The translations under genes were made by a program, and so were the position numbers. DNA of 5,152 nt. Origin: Silanimonas sp965368785 (GTDB taxonomy: Bacteria; Pseudomonadota; Gammaproteobacteria; Xanthomonadales; Xanthomonadaceae). The DNA lies in the NCBI GenBank assembly GCA_965368785.1, contig CBDUOG010000102.1:1-5152 (forward strand), given 5' to 3'. Below the pieces are notes generated by a model, which was not told where the DNA came from, ran no database searches, and saw only the letters and a program-made list of their open reading frames with translations. Positions 1-5,152 of the stretch are shown here, piece after piece (positions within the stretch are counted from its first letter, which is position 1; each line of letters begins with the position of its first letter).

Positions 1-561
1 CTAGTCTAAGCTGCGTTCGTGCTCGCTAATCAAAATTGGTGTTAGTCGGCGATTGACGCTTAGCGCGGGAATCGCCGGCACCAGATCAATGCAATCAACC
101 GGGCAAGGTGGAATACAAAGCTCGCAGCCGGTGCATAGATCGGCAATCACGGTATGCATGCGCTTTTGCGCGCCAATAATGGCATCTACCGGACAGGCCT
201 GAATGCATTTAGTGCAACCAATACAATCTTCCTCAATGATCAGAGCGACCAGGGCCGGTTTCTCTTCGCCATACTCCGGGTTTAAGGGCTTGGGGTCGCG
301 ACCGAGTAAATTAGCCAGTGCTTTGACCCCGGCTTCGCCGCCCGGCGGGCACTGGTTAATGTCGGCGCGCCCATCGGCGATGGCTTCAGCATAGGGTCGA
401 CAGCCGGGGAACTTGCATTGGCCGCATTGGGTTTGCGGCAGAATCGCGTTGATCTGCTCAACAATCGGGTCGGATTTCATCGCGAAGCGACGTGCCGCCC
501 ACGCCAGCAGGAGACCGATGATCAGGCATAGGGCGGTAAAGACGAGTACGGCAGACCACAT
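1..561 (-). CDS. rsxB: Electron transport complex subunit RsxB/RnfB (iron-sulfur protein)
   Basis: RsxB carries electrons inside the membrane-bound Rnf/Rsx complex, which links ferredoxin and NAD(H) oxidation-reduction to an ion gradient; in E. coli the complex keeps SoxR reduced. The 186-residue protein starts with one membrane helix (about residues 3-25). An Fe-S domain follows with C46, C49, C54 and C71 in the RnfB-type spacing CX2CX4CX16C. Two ferredoxin-type 4Fe-4S motifs come next: C113, C116, C119, C123 and C143, C146, C149, C153, with the usual Cys-Pro after each last cysteine of the motif; C157 is an extra cysteine. Length is close to the E. coli protein (about 190). The ATG shares its A with the rsxA TGA stop, and no good Shine-Dalgarno site precedes it, so translation is probably coupled to rsxA. 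The TAG stop occupies the first three bases of the window, so the gene is complete. The family call is secure; rnfB is the equivalent name. Confidence 0.97.
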   Translation of the reverse strand: MWSAVLVFTALCLIIGLLLAWAARRFAMKSDPIVEQINAILPQTQCGQCKFPGCRPYAEAIADGRADINQCPPGGEAGVKALANLLGRDPKPLNPEYGEEKPALVALIIEEDCIGCTKCIQACPVDAIIGAQKRMHTVIADLCTGCELCIPPCPVDCIDLVPAIPALSVNRRLTPILISEHERSLD

Positions 562-1142
562 CAGGCGGGAACGATTCCGGCAAAGCCCATAAAACCGAGC
601 GCCATCAGTGCAGCAGTGGTTAGAGCTATCGGGCTGCCACGAAATGAGGCAGGAATTGCGAGTTGATGCAAACGCTCGCGCAGCGACGAAAACATCAGCA
701 GCACCAGGGCGAACCCCAATGCGGCGCCGAAGCCATAGAGCAGGGCGCCAATAAAATTCCGTTCGGCTTGCACGTTAAGTAGGGCAACGCCGAGTACGGC
801 GCAATTGGTCGTTATCAATGGCAAATAAATGCCCAGTACCCGATAAAGTCTGGGGCTTAGTTTGTGCATCACCAGTTCGGTGAACTGCACCATTGCAGCG
901 ATTACCACGATAAAACTGATCGTGCGTAAGTAGGGTAGTTCTAATGGAACCAAAATGCCGTGATGAATAATCCAGCTTAATCCTGCGGCCAGCGTGAGCA
1001 CGAATCCGGTGGCCAGACCCATGCCGATCGCCGCATGCGGGCTATTTGACACCCCCATAAATGGGCAGAGCCCCAGAAACTTGACCAACACAAAGTTGTT
1101 GACCAATACCGCACTGATTATTAGTAGCAAAGTTTCTGACAC
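561..1142 (-). CDS. rsxA: Electron transport complex subunit RsxA/RnfA (integral membrane)
   Basis: RsxA is one of the inner-membrane core subunits of the Rnf/Rsx complex and is homologous to RnfE and to NqrD/NqrE of the sodium-pumping NADH:quinone reductase. The 193-residue product has the family's usual length and is almost wholly hydrophobic, with about six membrane helices. Two family-conserved cysteine segments are visible: LGLCPF (C26) and TTNCAVLG (C114). From structures of Rnf and Nqr complexes, cysteines of this kind hold a 2Fe-2S cluster shared by the two related subunits within the membrane; that role is transferred by homology. The start codon is GTG, chosen because it gives the typical N-terminus MSETLLLI and lies 10 bases after a GGAGG site. 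The gene follows metG by 26 bases with no terminator between them and overlaps rsxB by one base, so it is probably cotranscribed with both. rnfA is the equivalent name. Confidence 0.97.
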   Translation of the reverse strand: MSETLLLIISAVLVNNFVLVKFLGLCPFMGVSNSPHAAIGMGLATGFVLTLAAGLSWIIHHGILVPLELPYLRTISFIVVIAAMVQFTELVMHKLSPRLYRVLGIYLPLITTNCAVLGVALLNVQAERNFIGALLYGFGAALGFALVLLMFSSLRERLHQLAIPASFRGSPIALTTAALMALGFMGFAGIVPA

Positions 1143-1152
1143 CGGGGCTAAA

Positions 1153-1157
1153 CCTCC
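1153..1157 (-). promoter_or_regulatory. Ribosome binding site of rsxA
   Basis: On the minus strand these bases read GGAGG, a strong Shine-Dalgarno core, followed by 10 bases and then the GTG start of rsxA. The spacing is slightly long, but no other start codon in this frame fits better. The site lies wholly within the 26-base gap after the metG stop codon, so rsxA can be initiated independently of metG translation. Confidence 0.75.
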
Positions 1158-1168
1158 AGCAACACGAA

Positions 1169-3232
1169 TTATTTTACCGGCATGCCCGGTTCGGCATTGG
1201 GGTCAGCCCGCAACAAGCTCAAGCCACCGCCATCGAAGCCGGCTGAAAGAATCATGCCCTCGGAAACACCAAAGCGCATTTTGCGCGGTGCCAGGTTGGC
1301 AATGAATACGACCTGGGTACCGACCAGTTTTTCCGGCTCAGGGTAGCTGGCGCGAATTCCGGAAAAGATCTGGCGTTCGCCCAGGTCGCCTGCATCGAGC
1401 ACGAATCGCAGCAATTTATCCGAACCCTCTACGAATTCACACACACGTACTTGAGCTAAGCGTATGTCGAGTTTGGCAAAGTCCTCGATACCAATAAATT
1501 CAGTGGTCTTAATGGGTGCTGGCTCGTTCATTGTTTTGCTCTTCTGGGGTGCTTTTGTCGTTTGCGCCGGTGGCGTATCTGCTTGCAGAGTTTCTTTCGA
1601 CTGATCCAACATGTGCGCAATGGCCGCTGGATCAATCCGTGTAAATAGTGCTTGATACGAATTAATTTTCTCACCGAGCAAGGGGCGCTCTACGCTGCTC
1701 CACTCGCTGATCTCAGAGCCGAAAAACAATTCAGCCTGGCTTACGGTTCTGGGCAGGACGGGTCGCAGGGCGCAGCACAAAAACCGGAATAGGTTTATGC
1801 CTTGAGTACAGACCTGCTGCAACTGCGCATCGGCCCCTTCGGCCTTGGCAATCACCCAGGGTTTTTGTTCGTCGATGTACCGATTGGCCTCATCGGCCAA
1901 GCTCATGATGAGCCGGATTGCTTTGGCTGCATCATTGGATTCATACGCGGCTTTGATTTGTGGAATGTGACCGGCAAAGCGCTCATACATGTCCGGATCA
2001 TCGAGCATAGCACTGAGCTGATTATCGAATCGTTTGTTGATAAAGCCGGCGCAGCGGCTCGCCAAATTGACGAACTTTCCGACCAGATCCGAGTTCACAC
2101 GGGCGACGAAGTCGTCGAGATTTAAATCGAGATCATCGACCGAACCCGATGACTTACATGCAAAGTAATAACGCAAGGCCTCAGCACTCAGGCCAGCATC
2201 TAGATAGGTCCGGGCGCGAATAAAGGTGCCGCGTGATTTAGACATCTTCGCGCCGTTAACCGTCAAGTAACCGTTGACGTGCAAACGGCTCGGCATGCGA
2301 TGACCCGATACGTTCAAAACCGCCGGCCAGAACAGGCCGTGGAAATTGACGATATCTTTGCCGATAAAATGATGCAATTCTGCTTGGCTATCGGGCTTAA
2401 GATAGTCGTTGTAGTTCAAGCCGGTTTTTTCGCATAGGGTTTTGAAGCTCGACAAGTATCCTATAGGTGCATCCAGCCAAACATAGAAGTACTTGCCGGG
2501 TGCACCGGGAATTTCAAATCCGAAATAGGGTGCATCGCGGGAAATATCCCAATCGCGCAGACCGGCGTCGGTCCATTCGCGAAGCTTGGCTTTGACTGCA
2601 GAATTGGCCACGTCGCCGTCGAGCCACTTCTCTAAAATGCTCTGGAATTTTTGCAGTCGGAAGAAGTGATGATCGGATTGGCGCATTTCCGGGGTCGCTC
2701 CGGAAACCACAGAGCGTGGATTTTTTAAATCGGTTGGCGCATAGGTCGCCCCGCAGACTTCACAGTTGTCGCCATACTGATCAGCCGATCCACACTTGGG
2801 ACATTCGCCTTTGATAAAGCGATCCGGCAAAAACATCTGGCGTTCGGGATCAAACAGCTGATCGATCGCACGCACTTCGATCGCGTCTTGCTCGCGCAGC
2901 GCAGCGTAAATGGATTCGGTGAGCTCACGGTTGGCTTTCGAGTGGGTTGAGTCGTAATGATCGAATTCGACCGCGAACTCGGCAAAGTCTAACTCATGAC
3001 TTTCTTGCATCTTGGCGATAAACGCCTCAGGCGTAATGCCGGCCTTTTCGGCTGCCAGCATGATTGGCGTGCCGTGGGTATCATCGGCGCAAACAAAGTG
3101 CACGCTGCCACCGTTCATGCGGCGTGCCCGAACCCAGACATCGGCCTGAATGTAGCCGACCAAATGGCCGATATGCAGATGGCCATTGGCATAGGGCAGG
3201 GCGTTGGTTACAAGGGCGGGTGCCGGGGTCAT
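1169..3232 (-). CDS. metG: Methionyl-tRNA synthetase (class I, with C-terminal tRNA-binding domain)
   Basis: MetG joins methionine to initiator and elongator tRNA-Met using ATP, in the cytoplasm; it is essential. At 687 residues it is close to E. coli MetG (677). The Rossmann catalytic core carries the class I signature HIGH at 20-23 and KMSKS at 329-333. The connective insertion has one zinc knuckle (C144, C147, C157, C160), as in the E. coli type. The conserved blocks WLDAPIGY (252-259) and FIGKDIVNFHGL (289-300) are intact. An alpha-helical anticodon-binding domain covers roughly 350-545. A Pro/Ala/Thr/Lys-rich linker (about 550-576) then leads to an OB-fold tRNA-binding domain of the Trbp111/EMAP-II type (about 577-687). 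The ATG is preceded by GAGAG at 7 bases, and the N-terminus ALVTNALPYANGHLHIGH is standard. No damage or missing key residue is seen. A possible internal start at M568 is discussed in the findings. Confidence 0.98.
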   Translation of the reverse strand: MTPAPALVTNALPYANGHLHIGHLVGYIQADVWVRARRMNGGSVHFVCADDTHGTPIMLAAEKAGITPEAFIAKMQESHELDFAEFAVEFDHYDSTHSKANRELTESIYAALREQDAIEVRAIDQLFDPERQMFLPDRFIKGECPKCGSADQYGDNCEVCGATYAPTDLKNPRSVVSGATPEMRQSDHHFFRLQKFQSILEKWLDGDVANSAVKAKLREWTDAGLRDWDISRDAPYFGFEIPGAPGKYFYVWLDAPIGYLSSFKTLCEKTGLNYNDYLKPDSQAELHHFIGKDIVNFHGLFWPAVLNVSGHRMPSRLHVNGYLTVNGAKMSKSRGTFIRARTYLDAGLSAEALRYYFACKSSGSVDDLDLNLDDFVARVNSDLVGKFVNLASRCAGFINKRFDNQLSAMLDDPDMYERFAGHIPQIKAAYESNDAAKAIRLIMSLADEANRYIDEQKPWVIAKAEGADAQLQQVCTQGINLFRFLCCALRPVLPRTVSQAELFFGSEISEWSSVERPLLGEKINSYQALFTRIDPAAIAHMLDQSKETLQADTPPAQTTKAPQKSKTMNEPAPIKTTEFIGIEDFAKLDIRLAQVRVCEFVEGSDKLLRFVLDAGDLGERQIFSGIRASYPEPEKLVGTQVVFIANLAPRKMRFGVSEGMILSAGFDGGGLSLLRADPNAEPGMPVK

Positions 3233-3239
3233 GCGTTAA

Positions 3240-3244
3240 CTCTC
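3240..3244 (-). promoter_or_regulatory. Ribosome binding site of metG
   Basis: The minus strand reads GAGAG here, followed by 7 bases and the metG ATG. It is a moderate Shine-Dalgarno match at ideal spacing and supports the chosen start, which also begins the conserved MetG N-terminus. Confidence 0.6.
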
Positions 3245-3258
3245 ATAAGGATCGTCGC

Positions 3259-3289
3259 ATTATCGCAAACAAAGCTTATCGACGTGCAA
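3259..3289 (-). promoter_or_regulatory. Predicted sigma70-type promoter of metG (extended -10)
   Basis: On the minus strand a GATAAT hexamer (3259-3264) is preceded by TGC (3265-3267), giving an extended -10 element of the TGnTATAAT kind with five of six bases matching the hexamer. A possible -35, TTGCAC (3284-3289), lies 19 bases upstream; this is longer than the usual 17, so the extended -10 may do most of the work. Transcription would begin near 3252, leaving a leader of about 20 bases that includes the GAGAG site. The -35 overlaps the T-tract of the preceding terminator. This is a prediction by eye and no regulator site is recognised. Confidence 0.45.
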
Positions 3290-3313
3290 AAAAAAGCCCG
3301 GCAATGCCGGGCT
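3288..3313 (-). terminator. Rho-independent terminator of the TonB-dependent receptor gene
   Basis: Read on the minus strand, an 8-base-pair GC-rich stem (arms AGCCCGGC at 3306-3313 and GCCGGGCT at 3295-3302) encloses the loop ATT and runs directly into a T-tract (3288-3295). The hairpin begins 25 bases after the receptor's TAA. The T-tract lies only on the left side, so it acts on leftward transcripts: it ends the receptor mRNA and isolates metG from it. Confidence 0.92.
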
Positions 3314-3338
3314 AAATGTTGAACGAGAGGTTTTTAAC

Positions 3339-5152
3339 TTAGAACTTGTAGTCCAGCTTGACGAACAGTTCGCGGCCGATCGGGTTATATGCGCGCCAGA
3401 AGTACGGATAGGCGGTGTACGTATTGTCGTTTGGCGGCAATTTGTTCAGTACGTTGTTGGCAATCAATGTCACGCCGAAGTTTTCGGTCAGTGCATACGA
3501 TGTGGTCAAGTTGTACAGAATCCACGGTTTGGTGCGCGAGCGCGGGGTTGCCGAAGTCGTCGTTGCCATCTCATACGTTGGCAAAGAGCTCATACGATTG
3601 CCTACCAGCGTCGTCATCCAGTCGCCTTTCAACCAGCTGATGGTGCCGCCGAAACGGGCACGGGCGTCGAAGTTCCCGCGGTCATCTCGGTTGCTGAGAA
3701 TCGGATCTGTTGCGAACTGTGCCGTTTTGTTATCCAAAGTATGGGTGTACGACGCTCGGTAAAGGAAAGAGCCCCAATTATCGGTACTGTGTTTATAGTC
3801 CAGCGTTGCATCGATACCGTCTTGGCCGAGGAATGCTCGGTTGATTGGCCCACGGCGAATTTCGGTAATACCATTCGGGCGGGTTGGGCTAGTCGGATCA
3901 CGGCTCACGCTGCCGAGCCAGAAGATACAGGCAGCCGAGCTAGGATCTACCGCAGCACCGGCCCGATCTACACCCAGACGGCAGTTTGCTTCATTTTCCA
4001 GTACAAAAGCGCTGGAAATATCTGCAACCTGACCTTCAAGTTCCACCCGGTATGCATCGACCGTCAGAGAGAGATTGTCGGTGATATCCCAAACGACACC
4101 AAAGCCAATCGACTCACCGTTCTCTTCTTCTAAGAAGGCATTACCCTGGCGTACACCAAACGCGGAGTATTGATAGGTCGTGTTGTTCGGGCAAGCTGCG
4201 ATGGTTAGGCCAGCAGAACGGCACAGGAATTCGTCTTTGATGGTCGAGAAACTACCGCTACGCTCGGCGAACACAAAGTGCATATCCGGTGCGCGGAACG
4301 AGGTGGCAAAGGAGCTACGCACCAATACGCTATCGATTGGACGATATTGCAGGCCGAAGCTGTAGGTCACCGCGTCGTCGACTTCGGTTATGTCATCGTA
4401 TTTGTCGTAACGCGAAGCCGCAGTTGCGGTCAGCGTGCTAAGCAATGGGATCGAGAATTCGACACCGAATGCGTAGCGATCACGCTCGCCGCCGCCGCCA
4501 GTACCAGTCAGGTTATAAATGGTCGGCGGTGAGCTGGGCAGAATGCGCGAATCGGCAATCAACTCATACTCCTGTTTGCCGCCCTCAATGACCGCCGCAA
4601 AGCCGACATCGCCTGCCGGCATTTCAAATAGCGAGGAATTGGTCACCACGAAAGTGCCTTGCGACACGCTGGAGTTGGCGTCGGTCACCACTGTGGTGTT
4701 GAGTTGACGGAACTGATCGAAAGTCAATGGCGTGGTAAACGCATTTACATTCAGACGCCAGGCTTCGCGGCCGCCAACGACCGTCGGATCACCCGGGTTA
4801 CGGAAGAAGAACATATTGTTCAATTCCGAAATCAACAGGCGCGGGCGCTCATTGAGCGAGTCGTAAGCCGAATGGCTGATCGTCGCGTCCCAGTCCCACT
4901 GGTCAGCAAAGGTTCCACGCAGACCAAAGGCTACGTCGTAGGATTGTTCAGTGAACGCGCGGTCCAAGCCTTCAAAGCCATTGGATTCTTGTGGAGTAAA
5001 GATGCGCAACAGGCGATTCACGCCACCACGGGTGATGTCGTAATAGGTCGGCTGCCAGAATTGCACGGTCGAAGCGACCACTGCACTGGAGTCCCATCCA
5101 CTGACACTGGCATAAGCCTGCAGACCATTTTCAAAATCCATGGTGCCGTACA
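3339..5152 (-). CDS. TonB-dependent outer-membrane receptor, C-terminal part (5' end outside the window)
   Basis: This is the beta-barrel portion of a ligand-gated outer-membrane transporter powered by TonB-ExbB-ExbD. The frame stays open to the right edge (residues YGT precede the first visible Met), so the in-frame ATG at 5139-5141 is internal; signal peptide, TonB box and plug lie outside. Numbering from that Met, the 600 residues show alternating aromatic/polar barrel strands, the conserved receptor motif SFRAPD (281-286) and a late-barrel NNVLNKLPP segment (562-570). The terminal YKF ends in phenylalanine, the usual BAM recognition signal of outer-membrane proteins. A Gly-rich GTGGGGERDRY stretch (213-223) precedes a barrel strand. 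Four cysteines, C307/C317 and C387/C405, fall in probable extracellular loops and may form disulfides. Whole receptors of this class usually have about 900-1000 residues. The substrate cannot be read from the sequence. The gene ends in its own terminator, so it is transcribed separately from metG. Confidence 0.93.
   Translation of the reverse strand, partial: YGTMDFENGLQAYASVSGWDSSAVVASTVQFWQPTYYDITRGGVNRLLRIFTPQESNGFEGLDRAFTEQSYDVAFGLRGTFADQWDWDATISHSAYDSLNERPRLLISELNNMFFFRNPGDPTVVGGREAWRLNVNAFTTPLTFDQFRQLNTTVVTDANSSVSQGTFVVTNSSLFEMPAGDVGFAAVIEGGKQEYELIADSRILPSSPPTIYNLTGTGGGGERDRYAFGVEFSIPLLSTLTATAASRYDKYDDITEVDDAVTYSFGLQYRPIDSVLVRSSFATSFRAPDMHFVFAERSGSFSTIKDEFLCRSAGLTIAACPNNTTYQYSAFGVRQGNAFLEEENGESIGFGVVWDITDNLSLTVDAYRVELEGQVADISSAFVLENEANCRLGVDRAGAAVDPSSAACIFWLGSVSRDPTSPTRPNGITEIRRGPINRAFLGQDGIDATLDYKHSTDNWGSFLYRASYTHTLDNKTAQFATDPILSNRDDRGNFDARARFGGTISWLKGDWMTTLVGNRMSSLPTYEMATTTSATPRSRTKPWILYNLTTSYALTENFGVTLIANNVLNKLPPNDNTYTAYPYFWRAYNPIGRELFVKLDYKF

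Noticed and set aside
1143..1168. A terminator or attenuator between metG and rsxA
   Set aside because: The 26 bases contain the rsxA ribosome binding site and no stem followed by a T-tract on the minus strand.
1802..2125. Plus-strand 107-residue open frame opposite the middle of metG
   Set aside because: It is entirely antisense to the metG anticodon-binding domain, with no recognisable motif and no gene context.
2996..3322. Plus-strand open frames of 108 and 83 residues opposite the metG start
   Set aside because: They lie antisense to the conserved MetG N-terminus and extend into the promoter and terminator region. They have no convincing ribosome binding site or recognisable protein features, and their composition mirrors the metG codons.
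4488..4499. Four tandem GGC codons in the receptor as a slippage-prone repeat for phase variation
   Set aside because: A trinucleotide repeat only adds or removes glycines without a frameshift, and four copies are too few to suggest contingency-locus behaviour.
3389..4707. Several plus-strand open frames of 60-130 residues opposite the TonB-dependent receptor
   Set aside because: They are antisense shadows of a clearly coding barrel sequence, overlap one another in different frames, and show no domain or translation signal.
5139..5141. The ATG as the true start of the TonB-dependent receptor
   Set aside because: The frame remains open upstream to the window edge, and the protein would lack a signal peptide, TonB box and plug. 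The gene simply begins beyond the window.

Overview
The window is an ordinary, gene-dense piece of a gammaproteobacterial chromosome with roughly balanced base composition. The evidence for this placement is the set of proteobacterial-type Rnf/Rsx subunits directly downstream of an E. coli-like methionyl-tRNA synthetase with a C-terminal tRNA-binding domain, next to a large TonB-dependent outer-membrane receptor. Receptors of this size and style are common in marine and environmental Gammaproteobacteria. I cannot name a genus from the sequence alone.

All four genes lie on the minus strand, so transcription runs from right to left. From the right edge: (1) the 3' two-thirds of a TonB-dependent receptor gene (3339 to the window edge, 5' end missing), closed by a clear rho-independent terminator (3288-3313); (2) a 106-base gap that holds this terminator and a plausible promoter with a ribosome binding site for metG; (3) metG (1169-3232), complete; (4) after only 26 bases, rsxA (561-1142, GTG start with a GGAGG site); (5) rsxB (1-561), whose ATG overlaps the rsxA stop codon in a TGATG arrangement. 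The rsxB stop codon is the first three bases of the window, so the rest of the cluster (expected rsxC, D, G, E) would lie beyond the left edge.

metG, rsxA and rsxB probably form one transcription unit, since no terminator separates them. MetG charges tRNA-Met in the cytoplasm. RsxA and RsxB are the membrane and iron-sulfur subunits that start the Rnf/Rsx ion-motive electron-transfer complex. The receptor is a separate unit for active uptake across the outer membrane, with unknown substrate. I found no RNA genes, mobile elements, CRISPR arrays or defence genes, and no sign of a previously undescribed system. The points worth a second look are modest: an internal start in metG that could release its tRNA-binding domain, the metG-rsx linkage, and a promoter packed against the preceding terminator.
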